DNA of 64,000 nt. Source: Aporrectodea caliginosa. Lineage: Eukaryota; Annelida; Clitellata; Crassiclitellata; Lumbricidae. Below the pieces are notes generated by a model. The model was given only the letters and a program-made list of their open reading frames with translations, was not told the DNA's origin and did no database searches. Numbering within the stretch: the first letter of the stretch is position 1; every line of letters begins with the position of its first letter. The DNA lies in NCBI GenBank assembly GCA_020284085.1, contig JACEVL010000518.1:1-64000 (forward strand), given 5' to 3'. The translations under genes were made by a program, and so were the position numbers. This document shows, piece after piece, positions 50,201 through 60,115 of the stretch.

Positions 50201-53200
50201 GGATCAAGAGAAAAATTCATTCTACTCTAACCTCAAAACTGTCCTTTTTACCCGTGCTGGGGTCGGGAGCACTTCTGAGTAGTAACCTTGTAGGTGTGCT
50301 ATATTAATCTTTGTAAAATGAATTAATGAAAAAAATATTATTATCATTATTATTAGACGTTTATTAAGTATCACTTATGAAGCATCTGTCGACAGCGTTG
50401 GGGTTGGGAGCACTTCTGAGTAGTTACCTTTAAAGGATGCTATATCAATCTCTGTAATGAATTAATGAAAAAATTATTATCATCATTATTATTACACGTT
50501 TATTAAGTATCACTTATGAAGCATCAGTCAATCAGAGATGGGTACGATTAGCTAGAATTGCTAATCGATTAGAATTAGAATTAGCTCTTGAAATTTGCTA
50601 ATCGATTAGAATTAGAATTAGCAAAAGCTTTTAGCTAATCGATTAGAATTAGAATTAGATTTCGTTAATCGATAGCAGAACTAAATACGCGTTCCATGGC
50701 AGCTGAGGTTGCAGGAATTACAGTGATGCTGTATATGAAGAACATGAAAACGAACAAATAACCAGAGCAGATAATTGAAAATTTGAAACAGCCTTTGGAT
50801 AAATAAGTAAGTAAGCATATTCTCAAACTCAATATTAATAAACTCATTCTTAATGAACGCTTAATTTTCAGACAGCTAATCGATCAGCTAATCGATTTTC
50901 GATTAGCAATTAGCTGCAATTGCTAATCAATTAGAATTAGAATTAGCATCAGACGACAGCTAATCGATTAGAATTAGAATTAGCTGTTTGTCTAATCGAT
51001 TAGCTAATTGATTAGCATCTAATCGATTAGTTACCCATCTCTGCAGTCAATAGCACTGAGCAATTACGAGTGAAGGATTTGCTCAAGGTTGCTACACTGG
51101 ATATTCTGGTCTTGCGTTTCGACGTATTGACCCATCATCTCAGCTTGGCCGTTTGGATCGAAGGGGCACTGTATCATGTTTACACTGATTGATTGATTGT
51201 AAACAAGCGTCAGTGCAATGAACGTACCTGTCAGGCGATTTGCGCTTTTCGCCAACGTCTGACAGGTCCTGAACTGTAAGCGGCGAGTGGTTGTCGGCGT
51301 CGAAAAGCAGACGCTCGTTATGGATCAGGTACTGGTGCGGAGACTGCTTTGCCAGGTGAGCACAATGCAACAACTCCCTCTGTAGCAACGGCAAATTCGC
51401 CTGATGGACAACACGAACAACGATCAGATAACAACCATTTCTGCAGCCTCAATGCAATGAACAATTGCCATATTTGTAATTATACCTGGTAGCGGTGTGT
51501 GTCTACCAGTTTTTCCTTCAATAAACGAATACATTATATACATGTATGTACAGGGTGGCCCAATATAAAATGTCCCACCGGATAAAATGCAATTTCTCCG
51601 CAACCAATTGAGATTTTTATACCAAAATTTCACCAATTACAGAGGAATAAATTTTCAACAATCCACGAAAATTTCACTACACAATTTCCATAGTTTCAAA
51701 AGTTACAGCTGTTTAAATGCTAAATTCCATTTTTTCAAATTTCCGAAGAAAAATGGACAGTCACTTGCAATTTTCAATGTCAAATAAAATCATCTTTCAT
51801 TACGAAATCAGAAATCTGTTGAGCAGTTTATCTCAAAGCATGTTCGAAGTGTCCACCCCTAGCTTTCACACAAGCTCGAAGTCTGTTTGTGAAGCTCAGT
51901 ATGGCCTTGTTGATTGAGTCCTGCGGCAGCTGGTTCCATATTAGCTGCAAGACTTTTTTCAGCTCGTCAATGTTCTTCGGCTTTGGATGAAATGTCTTGT
52001 AGCGCTCAAGCATAGCTACCCAGACGTGATAATCAAGAGGGTTAAGGTCTGGAGAGCTTGGTGGCCATTAATCATTGCCAATGAATTCACTACAGTTGGT
52101 GGCAATAAAGCCTTGAGCCAACCGTGCCGTGTGAAAGTCGCGCTTCTTGCTGGCAGACCAAACGCACTTAATATATTTTAAAATATCTGCAATTATTAAC
52201 AGCTTGCTTCATAAACAATTTCTTTACAACTTGTAATGAGGCCATATGACGGCATCATTATTTGGGTGTTACACAAAAAAATCTTAAAGAAATAGCTATT
52301 ATTGGACCGCTCATCTGCAGAAATTCGAAAAAATGGAATTGCATATTTAAACAGCTGTAACTTTTGAAGCTATGCAAATTGTTAGGTGAAATTTTCACGG
52401 ATTGTTGACAAATCATTCCTCTGTAAATGCTGAAATTTTCGTAGAGAAATCTCTATTGGTTGAGGTGAAATTGCATTTTATCCGGTGGGACATTTTATAT
52501 TGGGCCACCCTGTATGTATGAGCACTTGTTATAGCGCCCCTTCAAGATTTCTACTCAGAGGCGCTCCCGACTACAGCGCGGACACTGAATCAGAGTTTCA
52601 CGCCGAAGCGCATGAGCAATTGCGAGTGAAGGACGTGCCCAGGGTCCCTACGCGATTCGAACCCGCAACCCTCCGGCTGCAAGGCACCGAACATACCACT
52701 ACACCACCATGCCCTATATGATTTACCGATGTACAACTAATACAAACAAGAACAGTAGTCCCTCAAGCTAGCCTCAGAGGCAGGCTCAAGCAGCCAATCG
52801 GTATAAATGTTAGCAACTTCATTTTCATATCCTCAGCATATGAAGGCAGGTAGCCAGTCCTCTCCCTTGCCGTCTCATCTTCCCACCGACGGTGTACAGT
52901 CGGTGTACTCATCATAGCTGAGTTGGCTAGGGGGCGCAGGTCGAGCAGAAATCTCCACCAATTTCTGTACTGGCGGGGATTTGAACCCCTGACCTCTTGA
53001 GTCTCGATTGACAGTCTAGCACGCTAACCACTACACCATCGAGCACCAGAAATCACCCAATGAACATGAACATGGTTACAGGTCATACTTGCCTTCAGAA
53101 ATGGTATAACAAAAGGCCGGAGTGGAAAGTTCGTCGCTTGCTGGAGTTTTGCATGAAATTCCTCCACAGTCAGATGAGAATTCTGGAAAAACATCCACAG

Positions 53201-55349
53201 ACATTTAGTCATCTCTCTCCTGCTTTTCTAACTCATTCTCAATGTGCAAAGCTGTCGTTTTATTAATTTGATAAAAATTCACTTCCACAATAAGCACCCT
53301 CTAGCCATAAGATTTTCACTGGCAGTTCACATCAGTCCAGAATTGTATAACTTCACAACACAACATACGATACAACTGAAGTTTGATGGAAATGATAACT
53401 ACAGTGTATTGCAGGCTGTCTGTTCTGTTAGTAGTTAGTTAAGATTTGTGTCTTCTGTCATTTGTGTTCTTGTGAATTGTTTCAATTGCATAACTGTACA
53501 CTGTAAACGGTTGCGGTTTGTCAACCGGATTGTTCCAATAAAGAATATTATTATTTATTACAGTGGCTGTTCCAAATCTCAAATGCCTCAGATTTGCACA
53601 CATAATATGTACTTTAAAAATAAAATATAAAAAATAAACCATTTTTCTTAAATATTAGCTTTTCCCTACATCATGCAGAAAACTAATTTCCTATCTATCA
53701 CACGGCACTTTCCCAATGCGCAACAAAGCTTCTAACAGCTTTGTCAGTGCATCGGCTTCCGTCTGTTCTCAAGCGCCATTACTGACCTAGCACATTCATT
53801 CATTCATTCATTCGGGAATTTATATTGCGCCCCTTCAAGGAAACTACTCAGAGGCGCTACCGACTCCAACACGCCCAAAAAGAACAGTTTTGAGTTTAGT
53901 AAGGAAAGTTTCAGGCAGACTCCCAGGGTGTAGACGCAGCTCTAGAGGAAGACCATTCCAGATCATTGGGCCTGCCACAGAAAAAGCTCGGTTCTGCATT
54001 GTTGCAGTACGAGCAAAAGGAACCAGAAGAACTCCTTTTTCTGCGGAGCGTAGGAGGCGACTCCCTGGGACAACATGTACTGCATGAACTGATACCTCCC
54101 ATAAAACTGACTAGCTATGCCATCCGACCCCACACACAATAGAATAATTCCAGCAGCAGATACCTTAGCACAAAAACATTTATAATTAGGATGATTTTTT
54201 ATAAGGCTCATTCATTCACGATTTCTTAAAACTTTCATGTACACCAAAGTGCAGTAAGCAGTTGGTTGAATAAAGGATATACTTACTTACTTACTAACTG
54301 CTGTCGTCAACTGATTTTTTCAAAGTCAATAGGAACTGCTGACCGCTGGCCAGGCGACAGTCATACTTACAACAAGAGCGAGAACAAGACTGCGGACATG
54401 TTCTCCGATTTCCGGAGAGATGTCCATCCCGAACTGCTGCAACGTCGTGAGGAACCTCTTCAGTTTGCTGAGTTGGCGTGCGCCACACGCGGGTGGTAAC
54501 TGCTGAGCCATTGTGTTTGCACTGGTCGAGGACGGCGAATGGCAATTGGCCGTATGGCTACTGTGAGGTGAATGCGATCCATTGACACCTGGTACAGGCA
54601 GAAACCATCAACTGTGTAAACTTATATAATATGCATGTTTGTATGTATGTGCATGTCAATTGTCAATATAATGTATGTATATATGTATGTGTACGTATGT
54701 AAGCATGTGTGTATGTATGTATGTATGTACATTGTAGATAGGTATGAATGAATGTATGTATGCAGGCTATCTATATATGAGAACCATTCAAACCTGTAAC
54801 AGGCAGAAACCAGGCACTGTGTAAACCTATGCATGTATGTCGGTATGAATGCATGTATGCAGGCAATCAATACGTGAGCCATTGACACCAGTTACAGGCA
54901 GAAACCATGAGCTGTGTAAACCTATGCATGTATGTGTATGTATGTCTGTATAAGTATTCATGTGTATGTACGTCTGTACAAGTATTAGTACGTATGTGTA
55001 TGTATGCATGCGTGTGTCTACGTAAGTAGGTAGAGATGAATGAATATATGTATGCAGGCTATCTGAACATTTATATAGCACCTCTCCAAGGCACTGAACA
55101 TCTAACAGAGCTAAACAGCAGCTCATCTTAATAAAGATTACCTGTAAGTTCTTTAAAATGAGCTATATCAAGTGCGTTGACACATACGTACATACATGCA
55201 TACAGCTAAAAATGACCGAAAGTATACAGACCGGATACGGAACTTCCAGTGGAGAATGTTCGCAGAGTGACTGGAGGCATTCCACTGATCGGAGAAATAA
55301 CTGCTGATGTGTAGCCGCTGTATTGTCTAGACTCTTGGATATTTGGCAT
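43282..55349 (-). CDS. RUNX1T1: CBFA2T / RUNX1T1 (MTG8/ETO, Nervy) transcriptional corepressor, nine exons, 543 aa
   Basis: Exons (minus): 55349-55232, 54588-54371, 53182-53093, 51400-51228, 47726-47476, 46871-46801, 45845-45677, 44712-44522, 43632-43282; phases agree, 1632 nt. Residues ~68-165 form NHR1/TAFH ([59 protein letters not shown]). Residues ~285-330 correspond to NHR2 ([16 protein letters not shown]), the oligomerisation helix. Residues 364-420 are NHR3 coiled coil ([18 protein letters not shown]). Residues 429-465 are a complete MYND finger, ligands C429, C432, C440, C443, C449, C453, H461, C465. The family acts in the nucleus as a scaffold between DNA-binding factors (E proteins via TAFH) and NCoR/SMRT-HDAC (via MYND). 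NHR1 and MYND are near-identical to vertebrate proteins; linkers are not. Length is close to the usual 570-600. The invertebrate copy cannot be assigned to one vertebrate paralogue. Confidence 0.95.
44271..44404. repeat. Large imperfect palindrome (foldback element)
   Basis: Arms begin AAGATGCAACTTTTAA and end TTAAAAGTTGCATCTC; the inner core GTAAGGCGCCTTAC is perfect. Lies in the last CBFA2T intron. Confidence 0.75.
44522..44712 (-). CDS. RUNX1T1: CBFA2T exon 8: NHR3 coiled coil
   Basis: 64 codons, [18 protein letters not shown] to FNSQQESTE; acceptor cattag, weak donor gtcatt. Confidence 0.95.
45677..45845 (-). CDS. RUNX1T1: CBFA2T exon 7: NHR2
   Basis: [20 protein letters not shown] aligns with the NCIMDMVEKTRRSL helix. 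Downstream part diverged. Acceptor ttgtag, donor gtagga. Confidence 0.85.
45916..46166 (+). mobile_element. tRNA-derived SINE, family B, copy 2
   Basis: GGGCAGGGAAATGGTTTAAT ... CAGGTTCAATACCC ... TTGTCAGTTTGAATTAATAA, same as 16879-17144. Confidence 0.8.
46801..46871 (-). CDS. RUNX1T1: CBFA2T exon 6: start of NHR2
   Basis: 24 codons, [20 protein letters not shown] then IEN; acceptor caaag, donor gtaaca. It aligns with the vertebrate EEWKHLDH segment. Confidence 0.75.
47476..47726 (-). CDS. RUNX1T1: CBFA2T exon 5: linker
   Basis: 84 codons; [15 protein letters not shown] matches the SKRP...SP linker after TAFH in vertebrates. The rest is unlike them. Acceptor is a pure T run then tag; donor gttagt. 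Confidence 0.85.
47779..47945 (-). mobile_element. SINE family F fragment
   Basis: ATTTATTAAGCGCCACTATC and GAGCAATTGTGAGTGAACGA, in a CBFA2T intron. Confidence 0.6.
47946..49060. other. CBFA2T intron stretch without recognised element
   Basis: Mostly AT-rich. A minus-strand frame at 48926-48744 ([20 protein letters not shown]) looks protein-like but has no start, splice sites or recognisable family. Confidence 0.4.
49067..49350. repeat. Tandem repeat of ~60 bp, four diverged copies
   Basis: Units contain TCAATTTT...TAGGAGT(A/G)(G/A)ACAAACA...TTAACTATTCTTTAAT; the last two units are nearly identical. Confidence 0.8.
50254..50532. repeat. Two tandem ~135-bp copies of a LINE/SINE tail unit
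   Basis: TCGGGAGCACTTCTGAGTAG ... ATGAATTAATGAAAAA ... ATTAAGTATCACTTATGAAG occurs twice. The second copy is cut by the hAT element at 50533. Confidence 0.8.
50533..51043 (-). mobile_element. hAT element (511 bp) with transposase relic
   Basis: Ends CAGAGATGGGTA and TACCCATCTCTG; CAGTCAAT duplicated at 50525-50532 and 51044-51051. The minus strand reads [17 protein letters not shown], matching the hAT C-terminal dimerisation motif (PATSAASERVFS). The rest is TAATCGATTAG-type palindromes. Lies in a CBFA2T intron. Confidence 0.92.
51228..51400 (-). CDS. RUNX1T1: CBFA2T exon 4: TAFH end
   Basis: Acceptor catcag, donor gtacgt; [19 protein letters not shown] then [17 protein letters not shown] to KRKSPD. 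Confidence 0.95.
51551..52512 (-). mobile_element. Tc1/mariner-family element, internally deleted, long inverted repeats
   Basis: Ends CAGGGTGGCCCAATATAAAA and complement, with TA duplicated outside (51549-51550, 52513-52514). Similarity of the two arms continues imperfectly for about 220 bp. The minus strand reads [14 protein letters not shown], a stop, [16 protein letters not shown] and [17 protein letters not shown]: the last third of a DDE transposase. The first two thirds are missing. Confidence 0.92.
52521..52713 (-). mobile_element. tRNA-derived SINE, family D
   Basis: Starts within 10 bp of the mariner end; AGCGCCCCTTCAAGATTTCT ... GCATGAGCAATTGCGAGTGA ... GATTCGAACCCGC. Relative to the copy at 24376 it lacks ~15 bp before the B-box. 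Confidence 0.85.
52800..53045 (-). mobile_element. tRNA-derived SINE, family A
   Basis: CAGTCGGTGTACTCATCATA ... GGGGATTTGAACCCC ... GCTAACCACTACACC. Ends ~48 bp before CBFA2T exon 3. Confidence 0.8.
53093..53182 (-). CDS. RUNX1T1: CBFA2T exon 3: TAFH middle, GC donor
   Basis: 30 codons, [14 protein letters not shown] to VIPFLK. The boundary is AAG|gcaagt: a GC donor in an otherwise ideal consensus. Confidence 0.95.
53407..53550 (+). mobile_element. SINE family C, 3' tail
   Basis: GCAGGCTGTCTGTTCTGTTA ... CGGTTGCGGTTTGTCAACCG; same as 10450. Confidence 0.7.
53805..54085 (-). mobile_element. LINE 3' end, minus orientation
   Basis: The minus strand reads [34 protein letters not shown] and stop, then the tail ending GGGGCGCAATATAAATTCCC and (GAAT)n. 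Preceding codons ([11 protein letters not shown]) fit an RT C-terminus. Confidence 0.8.
54371..54588 (-). CDS. RUNX1T1: CBFA2T exon 2: start of TAFH
   Basis: 73 codons, acceptor ctgtaccag, donor gtaagt. The Ser/His-rich linker leads into [18 protein letters not shown] and [18 protein letters not shown]. Confidence 0.95.
54571..54935. repeat. Three copies of the CBFA2T exon 2 acceptor segment
   Basis: Blocks of ~55 bp with ACAGGCAGAAACCA...CTGTGTAAAC at 54581-54628, 54781-54836 and 54876-54935, separated by degenerate (GTAT)n. Only the first contains the acceptor in use. Confidence 0.85.
54635..55060. repeat. Degenerate (TATG)n array
   Basis: ATGTATGTATG words with many substitutions, interleaved with the acceptor copies; the open frames across it are artefacts. 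Confidence 0.8.
55232..55349 (-). CDS. RUNX1T1: CBFA2T exon 1
   Basis: [20 protein letters not shown] and a Ser/Thr-rich stretch; donor gtctgt. An in-frame TGA upstream supports this ATG for this isoform; other promoters could give other N-termini. Confidence 0.65.
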
Positions 55350-55379
55350 AACCGACAAATTGATTAGAAGACTATCTCA

Positions 55380-55545
55380 CAGGAAACCGCTAAAAATCAA
55401 AGTCACAAAATGATTTATTCACTGGTAGAACAAAAGAACAATTGAACAAAAATAAAGACATGAAACCACTAAAAATCAAAGCCACAAAATGACTTAATCA
55501 CCGGTACAAGAGAAAGAGGAGTTGAAGAAAATTAAAGACATTATG
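55380..55545. repeat. Tandem duplication, ~90-bp unit
   Basis: GAAACCGCTAAAAATCAAAG and GAAACCACTAAAAATCAAAG start the two copies; both end with ATAAAGACAT/TTAAAGACAT. Confidence 0.75.
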
Positions 55546-56469
55546 CGCTGCATTTCAAAATCTCAGTTTCCCAGCACCATGGTGAAGCAACATCATGGAA
55601 AACTAGTGCAGGCATCCAACTTGAAAGGGAAGAGTCTGAAGTTTAAGAAAGTAAGAATATCCTTTAATAAACCAATTGCTAACCGCATTTTGGTGTACAC
55701 ACATCATAGTAGTCACAATAATCTAAATTAATCTAAATTTAGACCTGAATGACGTCGAAGAATTGACATCAAATAGTTTTAATCTGCCAAAGACTGAACT
55801 CGTGCTGATAGATCTTCTGATTGAGATACATACACCAAACTCTTGATCTGGATGAATAAAGCAATGCCCAAGGATTGCAGGATACGAATATGAGCTTCCA
55901 ACATCAAAAACACAGAGATATCCAGAATGCGAATTCCAGGAAAAGCGTGGGAAAGGCAACCACAGCAGAACCTAGTCATTACCAGAAGGGGGAAACTTGA
56001 TGCCAATTGCAGGAACACAGAAATTCAATTATAATGAAACAGAATGCCACTCCCCAAGATGAAAGGCCGTTAGACAGGCTGACCAAATTACCAATCAGGT
56101 TTAATCAACTCAAAGGAATCTGAGACCATGACCCACAGGGCAAACAGAGCCCCCCTCCTGATCCCTCCCCATATGTCTCAGTGGCCACCCTACGTGTTTA
56201 CACAATGGTTCTGTAATCCTTTACACAGTAAACAGAACATCAAGCAGCAGTTACACCCCACCATTACGTCACTAAAGACTGAACATCACAAGCTTCTTAC
56301 TTCCCTTATAGCACAGAAATAGCTGCCTATGTATTGTGCACACATAGCGCTAGAAAGCTGCAAAACAAATATGCTCTACATAAGGGATTTTGGAGATATC
56401 TTACCCTCAACAGAAATCCCAGCCTCACTCACACATAACACACCACAACATTCATGTCAAACACCTTAC

Positions 56470-56907
56470 CCTTACTCGTAATCCGTTAAATGAGGCCCAC
56501 TTAACTCGGCAACCGCCGTGCGCGTCGAAGATAGAAAATCCGCGTGAATATTTCATAAACCGACAGCGCAGTAACGTCTACTTCGTCTGCAATCGCGCAT
56601 TTCGTTATTAATAATTCCAAGTGTGCGTAACATGGCTGCACAGGGCGGCGGCGGCCGAGACAGCCGTTGCCGAAGAAGACGAAGACAGCAGCAGCCGGTC
56701 GGTGGCAGCACAGTAGCTGGAAGGAGGAGTGACGGCTCTTCTAAGAACAGTCATTGGTGGATAGAACGAGAAAGGCGACTATGGCGGCAAATCAATTATT
56801 CAGAGATGAGGCAGTTTCGGCTATAATTGGCTCGCAGGCTGCGAACAGGGCGAAAGGAGGAAGAAAAGGCCAAGCGACTGAGACAATGGCAGGCTGCTGC
56901 TGCTGAG

Positions 56908-56942
<35 letters not shown>

Positions 56943-57000
56943 GCATCATTACAGATGCAGAGCAGGTGGCACAGATGGGAAGGAGGAATAACCAACGATA
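56470..57000 (-). promoter_or_regulatory. GC-richer region: probable CBFA2T non-coding first exon and promoter
   Basis: The minus strand has tandem strong donors (gtaagg gtaagg) at 56475-56464, upstream of the first coding exon. The flanking 56.5-57.0 kb is rich in CGG/GGC, unlike its surroundings. On the plus strand an ATG in good context (56632, MAAQGGGGRDSRC) opens 63 codons and a second frame opens at ~56780; neither is recognisable, so a divergent first exon is possible but unproven. Confidence 0.35.
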
Positions 57001-57360
57001 GATATGAATCCAATCAAACATTCAGGGCCGTCGTATTCTCCGCTAGACTCATACAATCATTGACATGATCGCTGGCAAAAAAATTTCCGATAGGGTTTAG
57101 CTACACATGAATTCTTTCGCAAACGCAATAACTCAATATAACGACATTTTGTGGCATATGTCAATATTCATCCTCCACGTCCTCTGGAATGTACCAGTAA
57201 CATTTATTTCTTTTTCAACTGCATGAATGTATTGTAATCGTAAACTCGAAATTTCTACAGCGCCCACAAAAGCGAAGTCGCGGGAACCAGCTTATTAACA
57301 GGTGCTTGATCAAAACAAAATCGATAGGTGGAGGTCAAGATCCGGAGAGTCAGTCAGAGT

Positions 57361-57600
57361 GGGACGTGGTGGTGCAGTGGTGCGTTCTGTGCCTTGTAAC
57401 TAGAGGGTCACAGGTTCAAATCTACCTCGTCACTGTGTATTGACCCTGGACAAGTTGCAAGCCCAAATTTGTCTGTGAGGAAGGCAACGGAAACCACCAC
57501 TTATCTCATCCCCGGGTGACATAAAAGCCAATGGACCTGCCTTCGAGCAGAGAACTCGTCATCAACAACTGCATTGTGTAATATTCCAATAAATCAAGTA
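57361..57600 (+). mobile_element. tRNA-derived SINE, family E
   Basis: GGTGGTGCAGTGGTGCGTTC and ACAGGTTCAAATCT (B-box-like), body with GGAAGGCAACGGAAACCACC, tail CCAATAAATCAAGTA. Directly preceded by a tail repeat at 57240-57305. Confidence 0.75.
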
Positions 57601-57914
57601 TCTATCTTTACGGATTATGCATAAACCTGTAAATGGAAAATGCATAACTACCCGGTGTACAACTACCACGAAATCAAATGCTCATCTATAAGTAACGGTC
57701 CTCGGATATAAAACACAGCCGTCGTATTTCAAACACAAACAGAAATAGGAGATTAATCGAAGCAGATGAATCAAATTCAACGTATTTCCGCAAACCACGA
57801 ACAAAACTCCTTCTGGACGATGGCACCGTTCGTTCTCTCCTATTACTATAACGAGTACGAGACAATAATTATCGCGAATGCAATATGCTTCAGCAACCAC
57901 ACAATTCTTCATCA

Positions 57915-58085
57915 ACTTAGTCCTCCTCCTCCTTCTCTTCCATCTACTCCACCTTCTCTTCCTCCACCCTATTCCTCCTCGTCGAGTCGTCTTCCTTCCC
58001 CGCCTCTCCCTTTCCTGCTTATAGCTATCTCCCGGCTCCTTCACCCTCCCTCCAACTCCCCCTCCTCTTATCGCCTTCCCCTATC
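57915..58085. repeat. Homopyrimidine-rich tract
   Basis: About 170 bp almost purely C/T on the plus strand, possible triplex-forming. The open frame across it (Pro/Ser-rich) is not convincing as a gene. Confidence 0.6.
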
Positions 58086-58683
58086 CACGTGGGTTCACGT
58101 CAGGACTAGTGATTGGCAAACATACGGCGTCTTCCACAGCGTACACCAAGCACATAGATCCAATCTCTCCTGCCACTCGCTGCACGCATCCAATGTATCT
58201 TAACAGACGCTGGACAGCCAGCAGCCACGGGCGACCCGTCCATTCGTTAAACCAACGTGACTACGCCGATCGAGAGTAAATATACGCCGAGAGCGGCACA
58301 AAAAGAATGGCGTCCAAATAACGAGAAAGAGTGGACGAACAAGAGTCGCCCTGAAGCTGGATCTAATCACTCTAATGTGTCTCCTCTGTGGTCGCTGGCT
58401 ATTTCCGAAATTACTGCGAGCTGTAACAATTTGCAACGAAATGAATTTCACTAATTCGGGTGCATACATCATGTAACTCCATATTATCAACTATACCCGA
58501 TAACAGAGAAAGCTAACTGGTGAAAATAACTTGAGTATTGGTAACTTCTATAACGCCCGTGTCTAACATGGAAAGCATAGACTGTTGGCACACCAAAACC
58601 AAACCCTAATCAGGTCAAAGGGCATATAATGCAAATTATAATTAGTAAAGAAGTACAATGTAGACAAAAGAAACAAAGGACTG

Positions 58684-58893
58684 GGGCGCAGTGGTGTAGG
58701 AGTATGTTCGGTGCCTTGCAGCCGGAGGGTTGCGGGTTCGAATCCACCTCAAGCCGCCTCGTAGGGACCCTGGGCAAGTCCTTCACTCGCAATTGCTCAT
58801 GCGCTTCGGCGTGAAACTCCGATTCAGTGTCCGTGCTGTAGTCGGGAGCGCCTCTGAGTAGAAATCTTGAATGGGCGCTATAACAAGTGCTCA
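58684..58893 (+). mobile_element. tRNA-derived SINE, family D (complete copy)
   Basis: GGGCGCAGTGGTGTAGGAGT (A-box), GCGGGTTCGAATCC (B-box), body GCGCTTCGGCGTGAAACTCC, tail GTCGGGAGCGCCTCTGAGTA ... GGGCGCTATAACAAGTGCTC. Followed by TA-rich tail. Confidence 0.9.
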
Positions 58894-59294
58894 AACATAT
58901 ATACATACCATACATATATAATCACAAACGGAACAACACTGATACGTAGTTACAATTGCAGAAAGAATAACACAGTGACAGGAACCAGAGGTCGAGGTGA
59001 CCTTTTTCTCCACAGGTTACAAAACCCAACGCTGGGGGAGTTCTGTGGAAGCAACGATAATTGTGATTTCTATGATTTATCCACTTTATATCCTGGCGAT
59101 AACTACTGGCATCAGATTTTGCATATCTGTCTCAGAGGAAGGTCAAAAATATGAATATGAATGTCGTTGGTTGTTTAGCAAACTGAGTTCAGTGGAGTTC
59201 TCTTTTGCCTTGTGAATTTTTATATAATACTGTATCTCGTGTATACAATGCGGCTTTCATCGGCCGTGTTGCAGCGCTGTATAAATACCGACAG

Positions 59295-59510
59295 TATGAG
59301 ATGAGAGAGCCTGGAATAGTCTTCCTGCAGCTGTTCAGGAAGCCAAAAGCCATTCTCTTTTAAAGAAACAGTTTAAAAGGTACTTCTTACGTGACATTTG
59401 CATTGACAGTATAGACAGTTTTGCAAAGCATCCTAGAAGTAGCTGTAATTGTTACTTGCTACCGACGATGCTATATAAATTGTCGTAATTACAATTACAT
59501 TTATTAGGAA
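59295..59510 (+). mobile_element. LINE 3' end
   Basis: AWNSLPAAVQEAKSHSLLKK (one base shift) then QFKRYFLRDICIDS and a tail CTATATAAATTGTCGTAAT. Confidence 0.7.
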
Positions 59511-59952
59511 AGTCTTAGCATAAAGCAAGTCAATGAATACTGTTTAAAAAAAGAAGCCCCAGATGGATTCTAAACCTGGACAGTTGGTGTGAATGGAAGG
59601 CGTCTTATCAATCAGTGCACGGACGTTTTATCATATTAAGCCTCCAACGTATGCGGAGGCAGAGAGCAATCGCTCCAAGACGACACACCATTTGGCCTCT
59701 CATTGGACTAGCACGGCTCTATTTCACGCTCCACTAGGCAAATACACTGGGGAGGGGCGGAGGGGGAGGGCCGAAAGCTAAGTGGCTCTAAGCAGGGCAA
59801 CGACTTCCAGATACTGCTGGCTGGACAAGGAATAGACCAGACGGTCCAGAACAGAGCAAGCAGATGGCTGGTGAAGGGCCCAACACCTGCTCTTTTAGAA
59901 CCATCGCAAACCACTCTCTCATCTCATACTATCTGTAAATATAACTGGTACA

Positions 59953-59957
<5 letters not shown>

Positions 59958-59989
<32 letters not shown>

Positions 59990-60115
59990 GAGAGACAGAT
60001 AGACAGACATACAGAGAGGTAGACACAGAGAGGGAGAGAGACAGACACACAGACAGAGGCAGAAGAGAAAGACAGACAGACACAGACTGACAGACAGAGA
60101 GACAAAGAGATAGGC
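59958..60115. repeat. (TA)n followed by GACAGA-rich repeat
   Basis: About 14 TA units, then degenerate (GACA/GAGA)n. Confidence 0.8.

Noticed and set aside
57766..58203. 145-codon Pro/Ser-rich plus frame
   Set aside because: Lies on a homopyrimidine-rich tract, no splice or family support.
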